This document shows, one piece after another, positions 1-7,356 of a stretch of 9,256 bases of DNA (positions are counted from its first letter, which is position 1; every line of letters starts with the position of its first letter). A program made the position numbers and the translations under genes. The DNA comes from Clostridia bacterium (GTDB taxonomy: Bacteria; Bacillota; Clostridia; Monoglobales; Monoglobaceae): the NCBI GenBank assembly GCA_900769795.1, contig CAAGHZ010000042.1, positions 1 to 9,256 of the forward strand, written 5' to 3'. The notes under the pieces were generated by a model. That model did not search any database and was not told where the DNA came from. It worked only from the letters and a program-made list of their open reading frames with translations.

Positions 1-182
1 ACGAGAGAAACGTTAAAAACGCCATAAGGATTCTTGGCGGAGACCGGGATAATAAGATAAAGAAACTTTTGTCCTATGCAGGCAGTAACCGTGATGTTGC
101 TGACCCGTGGTATTCGGGAGATTTTGAAACAACTTACAGAGATATTTGCTCAGGTTGCAAGGGCTTGCTTGAGTTGGTATAA
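1..182 (+). CDS. Low-molecular-weight protein tyrosine phosphatase, C-terminal fragment
   Basis: Only the last 59 codons are present (first full codon at 3, TAA at 180-182); the gene starts before the window. The LMW-PTP family hydrolyses phosphotyrosine (in some members phosphoarginine) in the cytoplasm, using a CX5R loop near the N-terminus that is not visible here. The fragment carries the family's C-terminal signature: a DPWY motif (codons 102-113), whose Asp is the general acid, followed by the usual FETTYRD and GCKGLLEL helix. Upstream, an N-K-I-K-K-L-L-S-Y stretch fits the family's usual approach to the DP loop. The Clp gene begins 37 nt downstream on the same strand. The tail looks like classical LMW-PTP, but YwlE-type arginine phosphatases share the fold and cannot be excluded without the active-site loop. 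Family assignment is fairly sure; substrate is unknown. Confidence 0.85.
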   Translation, partial: ERNVKNAIRILGGDRDNKIKKLLSYAGSNRDVADPWYSGDFETTYRDICSGCKGLLELV

Positions 183-183
183 A
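155..183 (+). promoter_or_regulatory. Candidate sigma-A promoter for the Clp gene
   Basis: TTGCAA (155-160) and TATAAA (178-183) are separated by exactly 17 nt, close to the TTGACA/TATAAT consensus. The predicted start near 190 would leave a leader of about 30 nt before the ATG at 220. The site overlaps the last codons of the phosphatase gene, so the Clp gene may be transcribed both from upstream and from here. I saw no CtsR-type heptamer repeat next to it. This is a pattern match only. Confidence 0.4.
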
Positions 184-202
184 ATTGCGTAATAGATTTG
201 GT

Positions 203-209
203 AGAGAGG
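203..209 (+). promoter_or_regulatory. Ribosome binding site that fixes the Clp start
   Basis: AGAGAGG lies 10 nt before the ATG at 220 but only 1 nt before the in-frame GTG at 211. The spacing therefore favours ATG 220, which also places the first zinc-finger cysteine at residue 3, as in ClpE-type and McsA-type N-termini. Confidence 0.65.
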
Positions 210-219
210 TGTGACAGCG

Positions 220-2631
220 ATGCTATGTTGTAAATGCAAGAAGAATCTTGCTGTTGTATATGTTACAAGAATGGAGCCTGACGGCAAGCAGGTCAATGAG
301 GGATATTGCTTATCCTGCGCTCAGGAACTTAATCTTGGACCTGTAAATGATATAATGAAGAATATGGGCATAAATGCAGAAGAAATGGACAATCTTAATC
401 GCGAGATGAGTGCCATGCTTGAGGAAATGGGCGATGAGATGCCCGATATGGAGGGTATGCCCTTTATGCAGGCTATGACAGGTGATGAAGACGACGATGA
501 CTCGGATGAGAGTATGAGTCGCAGTATGCAGAAGAACCCATTTGATTTTATGAGCAAGATGTTTGGCAAGAGCGATGGCTCTAAAGAAGAGGCACCGCCC
601 AAACAGGATAAAAAAGGTGGTAAGCCGAAGAAGAATAAGCGCAAAAATCTTGAAATGTATGCAGTAAACCTGACGTCAAAGGCGCAAAGAGGCGAGATTG
701 ATGCAGTTATCGGCAGAGACAAGGAGATGGAGCGTGCGGCGCAGATACTTAACCGCCGTACCAAAAATAACCCCTGCCTGATTGGTGAGCCGGGTGTCGG
801 TAAGACCGCAATAGCAGAGGGACTTGCACTTAAAATCGTAAAGGGTGAGGTGCCTGCAAAACTTTTAAAATACGAGATATATCTTCTTGATATGACCGCT
901 GTTGTTGCAGGAACTCAGTTCCGCGGACAGTTTGAGTCAAGACTTCGCAATATTATAGAAGAGGTAAAAGCGGCAGGAAACATAATCCTTGTAATTGACG
1001 AAATTCATACGATTTCATCTGCCGGTGATGCTGAGGGCGGAATGAGTGCGGGTAATATATTAAAGCCTGCCCTTTCAAGAGGTGAAATTCAGGTAATCGG
1101 TGCAACCACTCTTGAAGAATATCGTAAGCACATCGAAAAAGATGCGGCCCTTGAGAGAAGATTCCAGACTGTAATTGTAGAAGAACCCACAGTCGATGAG
1201 ACGATTGAAATCTTAAGGGGTATCAAGAGCTATTACGAGAATTATCACAAGGTTAAAATCAGTGATGATATAATCCGCACCGCTACAGTTTTATCCGAGA
1301 GATATATAAGCGACAGATTCTTGCCTGACAAGGCGATAGATGTAATTGACGAGGCGGCATCAAAGGCAAATTTAGAGAATGAAAAACTTATCGAACTTGA
1401 AAAACTTAAAAACAGTGCTGCGGTGATAGATGCAGAAATAGAAGAACTGAATTCAAAACTTGATGAGCAACTCAGCGCCCGGAGAGATGCGGTGGAAAGC
1501 CAAAGGGCAGAGGGCAAAGAGGTCAGGGTTGAAAATGACGATAAAGGCGTAGAAATCTATGGCAAGATTGCAGAACTTAAGAGCCGTAAAATGAGGCTGA
1601 GCGAGGAAATCGCAAACATAGAAAAAGACGGAGTTGAGGTGTATATTACTGCGGAGGATGTTGCGTCGGTTATTGAACTTTGGACAAAAATCCCCGTTAA
1701 GCACATTACAGAGTTTGAGACCAACCGACTTATAAATCTTGAAGAGAGGCTTCATAAGCGCATCATCGGTCAGGACGAGGCGGTATGTGCAGTTTCAAGG
1801 GCAATCCGTAGAAAAAGAGCGGGCATCAGTTTAAAGCGCAGACCTGTATCCTTTATATTTGTTGGCCCGACAGGTGTAGGTAAGACAGAACTTGTAAAGA
1901 GAATAGCAGAAGAAGTTTTTGAGGGACAGGAGTCTCTGATTCGCCTTGATATGTCCGAGTATATGGAGAAGCACTCGGTTGCAAAACTTATTGGTTCGCC
2001 TCCCGGATATGTGGGATATGACGATGCAGGGCAACTTACCGAAAAAATAAGAAGACATCCATACTCTGTAATTTTGCTTGATGAGATAGAAAAAGCCCAT
2101 GCAGATGTAATGAATATAATGCTGCAGATACTCGACGATGGCAGAATTACCGATAGCCATGGCAAGACAGTGTCATTTGAAAATACAATTATAATTATGA
2201 CATCAAACGCAGGCAGCGACAACCATAGTAATGTGGTTGGTTTTAATGAGGGCGACAAGGCAATCGGCATCAAGACCGAGAATGCTCTTAAGGAAATCTT
2301 CAGGCCTGAATTTTTAAACAGAGTTGATGAGACTGTTGTGTTTAAAGAACTTAAAAGAGAAGAACTTATTAAGATTATTTCTCTTATGCTCGATGATCTT
2401 AGAGAGGGACTCAACGAAAAGGAAATAAGCCTTGATGTTGATGATGAGGCAAAAGAGGTTATCCTTGATAAGTCATACAAAAGAGAGTATGGTGCGCGCC
2501 CTATGAGAAGGTATATAGAGCGCCATATCGAGGATGCACTTGCACATATGCTCCTAACGAATGATATTAAGAGTGGACAGATGGCAGTTGTCACCGCAGA
2601 GGATGGAGAACTAAAGATTAGTGCAAAATAA
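220..2631 (+). CDS. ClpE-like Clp/Hsp100 AAA+ unfoldase with N-terminal zinc finger
   Basis: 803 aa from ATG 220 (GTG 211 is too close to the Shine-Dalgarno). This is an ATP-driven hexameric unfoldase expected to feed substrates to ClpP. In order: a zinc finger (C3-x2-C6, C30-x2-C33); a Met-rich segment (about 50-85); an acidic run (88-98); a Lys-rich linker (128-143); AAA+ D1 with Walker A GEPGVGKT (189-196) and Walker B D260-E261; a coiled-coil middle domain (about 385-475); D2 with Walker A GPTGVGKT (549-556), a GYVG pore loop, Walker B D621-E622 and the sensor-2 GAR motif. V673-G674-F675 sits where ClpP-binding loops carry (I/L/V)GF. The paired N-terminal Clp repeats of ClpA/B/C are absent, as in ClpE, but the protein is about 100 residues longer than B. 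subtilis ClpE, mostly because of the linker. The canonical UVR sequence is not clear in the middle domain. Both ATPase sites look intact. Unfoldase call certain; the ClpE rather than ClpC label is less so. Confidence 0.93.
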   Translation: MLCCKCKKNLAVVYVTRMEPDGKQVNEGYCLSCAQELNLGPVNDIMKNMGINAEEMDNLNREMSAMLEEMGDEMPDMEGMPFMQAMTGDEDDDDSDESMSRSMQKNPFDFMSKMFGKSDGSKEEAPPKQDKKGGKPKKNKRKNLEMYAVNLTSKAQRGEIDAVIGRDKEMERAAQILNRRTKNNPCLIGEPGVGKTAIAEGLALKIVKGEVPAKLLKYEIYLLDMTAVVAGTQFRGQFESRLRNIIEEVKAAGNIILVIDEIHTISSAGDAEGGMSAGNILKPALSRGEIQVIGATTLEEYRKHIEKDAALERRFQTVIVEEPTVDETIEILRGIKSYYENYHKVKISDDIIRTATVLSERYISDRFLPDKAIDVIDEAASKANLENEKLIELEKLKNSAAVIDAEIEELNSKLDEQLSARRDAVESQRAEGKEVRVENDDKGVEIYGKIAELKSRKMRLSEEIANIEKDGVEVYITAEDVASVIELWTKIPVKHITEFETNRLINLEERLHKRIIGQDEAVCAVSRAIRRKRAGISLKRRPVSFIFVGPTGVGKTELVKRIAEEVFEGQESLIRLDMSEYMEKHSVAKLIGSPPGYVGYDDAGQLTEKIRRHPYSVILLDEIEKAHADVMNIMLQILDDGRITDSHGKTVSFENTIIIMTSNAGSDNHSNVVGFNEGDKAIGIKTENALKEIFRPEFLNRVDETVVFKELKREELIKIISLMLDDLREGLNEKEISLDVDDEAKEVILDKSYKREYGARPMRRYIERHIEDALAHMLLTNDIKSGQMAVVTAEDGELKISAK

Positions 2632-2633
2632 AG

Positions 2634-2664
2634 AAAAGGTGTAGCACTCCGCTACACCTTTTTT
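2634..2664. terminator. Bidirectional rho-independent terminator between clp and lgt
   Basis: A perfect 12-bp stem (AAAAGGTGTAGC, 2634-2645, with GCTACACCTTTT, 2651-2662) closes a 5-nt loop and runs into a six-T tract (2659-2664). Read on the minus strand the same hairpin is followed by TTTTCTTT, so it can end both convergent transcripts. It begins 2 nt after the Clp stop codon, and the lgt stop codon (2652-2654 on the minus strand) lies inside the stem. Confidence 0.9.
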
Positions 2665-3443
2665 CTGTAATTTTTAATTATTATAATAAGTCCCGAAATC
2701 AAAATAGCAATCGACACAAGCTGAGATATGCGGAAAACTCCTATGTAGAGAGAGTCTGCCCTCAGACCCTCTATCATAAATCTTCCAAGACCGTACCATA
2801 CCATGTATGAGGAGAAAAGTTCACCCTCAAAGTGCTTTCTTTTTTTCAGAAGAAGAAGAATAACAATGCCTATGCCGTTCCAGAGGGATTCGTATAAAAA
2901 AGTGGGATGGACCATCTCGGCAACGAGAGAGCCCCCGCTTTTTATTGTCATTGCCCATGGAAGGGTGGTAGGTCCACCAAAGGCTTCGCCATTTACAAAA
3001 TTGCCCCATCTGCCAATTGCCTGACCTATAAGAAGTCCAACCGCCAGCAAGTCAAGAACTGTGCCAAGACATAACTTGTTTTTGCGGCAATAAAAGTACA
3101 CCGTTATAAATGCACCAATCACCGCACCATATATTGCAATGCCACCGCTTCGGATGTCAAAAATGCTGAGTGGGTCGCCCTTGTACATACCAAAGTTAAA
3201 TATTACATAGTAGGCTCTGGCGCATACGATAGAGAGCGGAAGAGCAATAAGAAGCATATTGATGACGTGATCACTGTCAAAACCTGTGCGTTTACATTCT
3301 TTCATTCCATACCATACGGCAAGGGAGAGCCCAAGTGCGATTATAACTCCGTACCAATAGATCGAGAAGTTGCCGATTGTCACCATTGCCCTGCTTATTT
3401 CAAAGGAGAGGCCAAGGTTTGGGAAAGAAATAATATTTGTCAT
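2652..3443 (-). CDS. lgt: Prolipoprotein diacylglyceryl transferase
   Basis: 263 aa, the normal family length. Lgt is a polytopic membrane enzyme that moves diacylglycerol from phosphatidylglycerol to the lipobox cysteine of prolipoproteins, the first step of lipoprotein maturation. Family motifs visible: I28-Y-W-Y-G in the first membrane segment, R98-S-G-G-I-A-I-Y-G, the signature G144-R-W-G-N-F-V-N with E153 and F155-G156, H179-P-T-F-L-Y-E-S, and R221-F...E225-G...R228-x-D-S near the C-terminus. R145 and R228 match the two arginines held essential in E. coli Lgt. Tyr105 stands where E. coli has its conserved histidine, which I recall as common in Clostridia. About seven hydrophobic segments are seen. 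The start is supported by AAGGGGG 7 nt upstream of the ATG. It is the last gene of the minus-strand operon, 14 nt after ymfH, and its stop lies within the terminator. Confidence 0.96.
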   Translation of the reverse strand: MTNIISFPNLGLSFEISRAMVTIGNFSIYWYGVIIALGLSLAVWYGMKECKRTGFDSDHVINMLLIALPLSIVCARAYYVIFNFGMYKGDPLSIFDIRSGGIAIYGAVIGAFITVYFYCRKNKLCLGTVLDLLAVGLLIGQAIGRWGNFVNGEAFGGPTTLPWAMTIKSGGSLVAEMVHPTFLYESLWNGIGIVILLLLKKRKHFEGELFSSYMVWYGLGRFMIEGLRADSLYIGVFRISQLVSIAILISGLIIIIKNYRKKV

Positions 3444-3457
3444 ATCAGTTCCCCCTT

Positions 3458-4750
3458 TTAATCCTCGCTTGGACGTATGACGGATAATACACAGTTGCTT
3501 GTGTCAAAATGCTCGCATAGACGGTCATAAATTTCATCATAGGTGATGCTCTCTACAACATCTTTGTACTCAAACGGGTTTTGGCCGTTTATCAGTTGTC
3601 GCACAAAGGTGTTGCCCATATTTTCTACGCTGTTAAACAATCTGATATCCTGAGAAATCAATACTTTTTTAGCTCTGTCTATAAGTGATTTGTCGATACC
3701 CGTCTCTTTTGTTTTATCAATGTGATTTTTTATGATTTCATATACCTTTTCAGGCTCTGCTGAATCACCACCGATGATGGTGTAGCCAAACTTGGGTTCA
3801 AGTTCTGTTTCGACCCCAAAGGTTGAATCTATAACACCGCTTTCGTACATTTCAAGATACAGGTCTCCGCTTTTGCCAAAAAGGACTTCGAGAATTATCT
3901 CGGTTGCAATCTCTTTCTTTAAAAGTTCTGTACCATACATTCCGGGTTTGTTGTCCTTAAAACCAATGCGGAATATCGGTTGTGAGACAGAGAGAGTCTG
4001 CTCGATATAACTCTGCGCACACTCTTTTGGCTCTTTTGGTACAAACCTTTCAATCTTGCCGAGATTTCTGCCGGGGGTTATATGTTTGTCGACGTATTTA
4101 AGGGCTTCATTTATATCAATATCACCAACGAGTACAAGTGTCATATTTGCCGGATTATAGAATGTGTTATAGCACTTGTAAAGAATCTCGGGGGTAATAT
4201 GTGAGATACTCTCAACAGTTCCTGCGATGTCAATCTTTACAGGGTTTTCCTTAAACATAGCAGCGAGAGTGTTGAAGAAGGCGCGCCATTCCGGCTCGTC
4301 ATCGTACATTTTTATTTCCTGACCGATTATGCCCTGCTCTTTCTGAACATTCTCTTCTGTAAAGTATGGGTGGTTTACAAAGTCAAGAAGAATGTCAAGG
4401 TTCTCGTAAAACTTATCCGTACAGGAGAAGAGGTAAGCGGTAATGTCAAAAGATGTGAAAGCGTTGCTGCTTGCGCCTGTGTTCGCAAAGCGGTCAAAGG
4501 CATTTGTGCCGTCACTTTCTTCGAACATTTTATGCTCAAGATAATGAGCGATACCATCGGGGACAGTTATCATTTCATTCTCTCCGGGCACTTTGAAGGT
4601 GCTGTCCTGAGAGCCGTACTCGGTTGCGTAAATCGCATAGTATTTGCTGAAGTTCTTTTTAGGGAAGACATAGACGCGCAAACCACTTTCGTGTGTTACG
4701 TACTGCATTTCTTCGCCAAGCTCGGTATTGATAAATTTTTGTATACTCAT
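3458..4750 (-). CDS. ymfH: M16 zinc peptidase, YmfH-like (active subunit)
   Basis: 430 aa, the length of single-unit bacterial M16 proteins. The inverted zinc motif is intact: H69-Y-L-E72-H73, with zinc ligand E145 (in GQEIKMY) and the assisting E138 seven residues before it, as in IDE and MPP. The N-terminal M16 domain covers roughly residues 20-170 and the M16_C half roughly 185-360. No signal peptide, so cytoplasmic. In B. subtilis, YmfH with its partner YmfF is associated with 5-aminopentanol modification of elongation factor P; that role is carried over by homology, and the substrate here is unknown. GGGGAGG 7 nt before the ATG lies inside the end of the upstream M16 gene, only 2 nt away, so the two are probably translationally coupled and made in equal amounts. 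Peptidase call sure; pathway role moderate. Confidence 0.9.
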   Translation of the reverse strand: MSIQKFINTELGEEMQYVTHESGLRVYVFPKKNFSKYYAIYATEYGSQDSTFKVPGENEMITVPDGIAHYLEHKMFEESDGTNAFDRFANTGASSNAFTSFDITAYLFSCTDKFYENLDILLDFVNHPYFTEENVQKEQGIIGQEIKMYDDEPEWRAFFNTLAAMFKENPVKIDIAGTVESISHITPEILYKCYNTFYNPANMTLVLVGDIDINEALKYVDKHITPGRNLGKIERFVPKEPKECAQSYIEQTLSVSQPIFRIGFKDNKPGMYGTELLKKEIATEIILEVLFGKSGDLYLEMYESGVIDSTFGVETELEPKFGYTIIGGDSAEPEKVYEIIKNHIDKTKETGIDKSLIDRAKKVLISQDIRLFNSVENMGNTFVRQLINGQNPFEYKDVVESITYDEIYDRLCEHFDTSNCVLSVIRPSED

Positions 4751-4752
4751 TT

Positions 4753-6024
4753 TTATACCTCCCCTGTGGTCTTGCCTTTTAAGAAATAAACTGTATCAAA
4801 TTTTATTTTGCTCATAGCTGCTGCTATGCTCTCTTTGTCAATAGTGTAGAGCTTTTTGAGCAGTTCATCTATGCTCTCATCAACACCCATAATAACCTGG
4901 CTAAGATAATAATCTTCCATGCCACGTAAACTGTCGGAGAGAGAGTTGTAGGAATTTGTCAGATATTTTTTAGCGGCTTCGATTTCGAAGTCTTCAATAT
5001 CACCCTTTTGCATCTTGTTAAACTGCGCCATTATCTCATCATATGCCGCCTGATAGTTCTCGGTTTGTATACCTGAACTTATCATCATTACGCTTTTGAA
5101 TTTTGAAGTTTTAGCTACCGCATAGTATGCAAGGCTTAACTTCTCGCGGACGTTGTTAAAGAGTTTTGAGAAAGGACTTCCGCCAAAGATACAACTGCCA
5201 AGAACAAGGGCAGGGTATTGGTCAGAGCATGGCTCAATGTTGCAACGAAGCCCCATACAAAGTTTGCTCTGCACGGTATCGGCATCCTCAACTACGGTTT
5301 TTATATTGCCGTCTGTGATTTCTGCAATTTTAGTATCTATATAGCCGCTCTCTCTTGGCTTGAAGCATGAACCAAGGATTTCCTCTATATCGCAGATGCA
5401 CTTGTCATCGACTGTGCCGCTTATAAAGATATCAACCTTTGCGCTGCTTAGCACATTTTGATAGAACTCGTACAGGTTCACGGGTGTAATATCGTCCAAA
5501 TCCTCTGCGTAGCCAATTTCGGGCATACCATAGCCGTCATTGCCAAACATTGCTTCGCGACATTTAAGTTCGGCATATTCTTTTTTGTCATTTATTATGC
5601 TCTCTATGGCATTTTTAAGGTTTGTCTTTTCACTGTTTACAAAGTCGGCCTTAAAGCCGTTGCCCTCTACAAGAGGGAAGAAGATAAACTCCTTTATAAA
5701 CTCGGCGATATGCCTTGTAAGGTTTTCGGGCACGTATTTATCCGAGATGTATTCAGAAGAAAAATATAACACTTCGCCGTCACCTTTAGAACGCACGCCT
5801 GATCTCATTGATGCACTGTAGAGGTCATCGAGTCTGCGCGACATATCCCTCAGGGTGGGATATGTTTTTGAGCCGCGTTTTAAAACGGACGGCAAAAGTG
5901 CCGCCCGCGTAACAGTTTCTCTCTTTAGCGGAATGTTAAAAAACACGCTCATTAAATTCGTTTTAAACTTCGGGGCGCTAACTATGTGAAGGTCCACCCC
6001 GTTTGCAAGATTTTTACTCTTCAT
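4753..6024 (-). CDS. ymfF: M16 family protein, YmfF-like, lacking the zinc motif
   Basis: 423 aa from ATG 6024. An in-frame GTG at 6033 overlaps the Shine-Dalgarno AAGGAG and is therefore unlikely. The fold resembles the downstream M16 protein: the N-terminal half has the typical RRLDDLYSA segment after the catalytic helix, and the C-terminal half has the SKLFNNVREKLSLAYYA motif shared by M16 partners. At the place of HxxEH (residues about 40-51) the sequence reads RAALLPSVLKRG, with no His or Glu, so this subunit should not bind catalytic zinc. Such inactive partners (as in MPP-alpha) form the other half of the substrate chamber. It ends 2 nt before the active YmfH-like gene, which fits a heterodimer. 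There is no signal peptide. B. subtilis ymfF/ymfH are paired the same way. Confidence 0.87.
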   Translation of the reverse strand: MKSKNLANGVDLHIVSAPKFKTNLMSVFFNIPLKRETVTRAALLPSVLKRGSKTYPTLRDMSRRLDDLYSASMRSGVRSKGDGEVLYFSSEYISDKYVPENLTRHIAEFIKEFIFFPLVEGNGFKADFVNSEKTNLKNAIESIINDKKEYAELKCREAMFGNDGYGMPEIGYAEDLDDITPVNLYEFYQNVLSSAKVDIFISGTVDDKCICDIEEILGSCFKPRESGYIDTKIAEITDGNIKTVVEDADTVQSKLCMGLRCNIEPCSDQYPALVLGSCIFGGSPFSKLFNNVREKLSLAYYAVAKTSKFKSVMMISSGIQTENYQAAYDEIMAQFNKMQKGDIEDFEIEAAKKYLTNSYNSLSDSLRGMEDYYLSQVIMGVDESIDELLKKLYTIDKESIAAAMSKIKFDTVYFLKGKTTGEV

Positions 6025-6032
6025 ATAAAACA

Positions 6033-6038
6033 CTCCTT
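6033..6038 (-). promoter_or_regulatory. Ribosome binding site that fixes the ymfF start
   Basis: AAGGAG on the minus strand ends at 6033, 8 nt before the ATG at 6024. The alternative GTG start (6033-6031) uses the last G of this site and can be dismissed. Confidence 0.75.
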
Positions 6039-6081
6039 GTCAGAGACTTGTTGCTATATATTTTACCGCAAAATTACACTC

Positions 6082-7233
6082 TTATTCCTCATCAGGTGTG
6101 CTGATGGGAAGTGCGGTAACAACTGTATCTTTATGGTTTATGCTATCACTGATTATGTCCTTCAGCAATGCAATAACAGGTACGCCGATAAACATACCAA
6201 TCACGCCGAAAAGTCCACCACCGAGGATGACGCCCAATATAACCAAAAGGGGTCTGATGGAGAGCGAACTTGACACAAGACGGGGCTGAATAACGTTTGC
6301 ATCTACTTGTTGCAGAACAATTAATACAGCAACAAGGATAATGGCGCTTACAAATCCGCCTGTGAACAAAGTAATGATTGCAGCAATGGTAATTGCAACA
6401 AATGCACCAAAGTATGGGATAAGGTTGAAACTTCCCACCATCAGGGCGATAACTGCAGCGTATTCTGTGCCCATAATCGAAAGAACTATCAAGCAGAGTA
6501 TAAACACAATGCAGGCATCAAGAAGTTGACAACTGATATATCTGTAAATAAAGTTTGTGATTGCACGGGTGTAGAAAACAACATTACGTCTGAACTTCTC
6601 GGGCAGACATCTTCTGCTGCAACGGTTGACTGCAAGTTTTATGCCCTTTCTGTCGATTAGCATATAAACTGAAATAACAATACCAAGGAAGATGTCAACG
6701 ATAGCAGAACCAAAGTTTATAACACCCTTTGCATATCTGTTTACATTGCCAAGGTCGAATATATTAAGAATCTCATCAAGAGATACCCAATCGCTGTTAA
6801 GAATTTTTTGTATACTCATATCGTCAATGGTAAAGACACCAAAGGAATTAATCCAATTCACAACAGAGCGTATAATTGACGGCAATTGGTCAATAAAACT
6901 CTTGATGCTTTCTACAAGCTGAGGAATAATCGCAATCATAATAAGGACAATTGCGGCGATAACTATAAGATAAACAATGGTGACAGATAAACCGCGTCTG
7001 TGCTTTTGTAAAAACTCTGATTTTGTTTTGTGCAGAAGTATCTCTGTCTTTTTACAAGGGATACGCAAAACAAATGCAATTGCGGCACCTATGAAAAACG
7101 GCGTCAAAAGTTGAAGGATTTTTGCAAAAAAGTCAATAATGACACCAAAGTTGTCAAAGGTGTTATAAACAATTATAAGAGCAACTGCAAGAATAAATAT
7201 GCTTAGATATTTTTTTAAATCAGAAAACTTCAA
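6082..7233 (-). CDS. AI-2E family (UPF0118/PerM-like) membrane transporter
   Basis: 383 aa from a TTG start at 7233. An ATG at 7299 would add 22 residues but overlaps the -10 box, whereas TTG 7233 has GGAGT 7 nt upstream. AI-2E family proteins are inner-membrane exporters; family members have been linked to autoinducer-2 export, Na+/H+ antiport or cofactor transport, so the substrate cannot be named. Hydrophobic segments lie near residues 10-26, 33-56, 82-104, 171-194, 238-290 (two or three), 295-310 and 327-356, with a soluble stretch at about 105-170. Family motifs: F269-N-L-I-P-Y-F-G, D311-A-N-V-I-Q-P-R-L and the Gly-rich end G338-G-G-L-F-G-V-I-G-M-F-I-G-V-P. It is first in the minus-strand operon; ymfF starts 57 nt after its stop, with no terminator between. 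Family sure, function open. Confidence 0.9.
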   Translation of the reverse strand: MKFSDLKKYLSIFILAVALIIVYNTFDNFGVIIDFFAKILQLLTPFFIGAAIAFVLRIPCKKTEILLHKTKSEFLQKHRRGLSVTIVYLIVIAAIVLIMIAIIPQLVESIKSFIDQLPSIIRSVVNWINSFGVFTIDDMSIQKILNSDWVSLDEILNIFDLGNVNRYAKGVINFGSAIVDIFLGIVISVYMLIDRKGIKLAVNRCSRRCLPEKFRRNVVFYTRAITNFIYRYISCQLLDACIVFILCLIVLSIMGTEYAAVIALMVGSFNLIPYFGAFVAITIAAIITLFTGGFVSAIILVAVLIVLQQVDANVIQPRLVSSSLSIRPLLVILGVILGGGLFGVIGMFIGVPVIALLKDIISDSINHKDTVVTALPISTPDEE

Positions 7234-7240
7234 GGTTCTC

Positions 7241-7245
7241 ACTCC
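7241..7245 (-). promoter_or_regulatory. Ribosome binding site supporting a TTG start
   Basis: GGAGT on the minus strand lies 7 nt upstream of TTG 7233, where the protein begins MKFSDLKKYL, a normal start for this family. No comparable site precedes the ATG at 7299. Confidence 0.6.
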
Positions 7246-7289
7246 AATACAAAAGGGCAAACTACCCCTTATAAAATTTCTTACTGTAA

Positions 7290-7318
7290 AGTATACCACA
7301 AAAAAGAAAAATAGTAAA
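7290..7318 (-). promoter_or_regulatory. Extended -10 promoter of the AI-2E/ymfF/ymfH/lgt operon
   Basis: On the minus strand, TTTACT (7318-7313) is followed after 17 nt by TATACT (7295-7290). The -10 is preceded by TGG, giving an extended -10 TGnTATACT. Transcription would start near 7283, leaving about 50 nt of leader before TTG 7233. This is the only good promoter I found for the four genes. Confidence 0.6.
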
Positions 7319-7356
7319 TATATTTATTGTAAATTTTTATTTAATAAAAAATAAGA

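Noticed and set aside
211..219. GTG start of the Clp gene at 211
   Set aside because: It is only 1 nt from the AGAGAGG site; ATG 220 has workable spacing and gives the family-typical MLC start.
1770..2594. Long antisense open frame (274 aa) inside the Clp gene
   Set aside because: It lies fully opposite the highly conserved D2 AAA+ domain, its translation is Ser/Ile-rich low complexity, and it has no ribosome binding site. It is a shadow of the Clp coding frame, as are the frames at 321-764 and 1245-1517.
4736..4750. A 15-nt match between the start of ymfH (4736-4750) and a segment inside the AI-2E gene (about 6806-6820)
   Set aside because: Both encode M-S-I-Q-K; the match is short, AT-rich and not extended on either side, so coincidence is the simplest explanation.
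7234..7299. N-terminal extension of the AI-2E protein to ATG 7299
   Set aside because: The extra 22 codons overlap the extended -10 box and precede the likely transcription start. They have no ribosome binding site, while TTG 7233 does.
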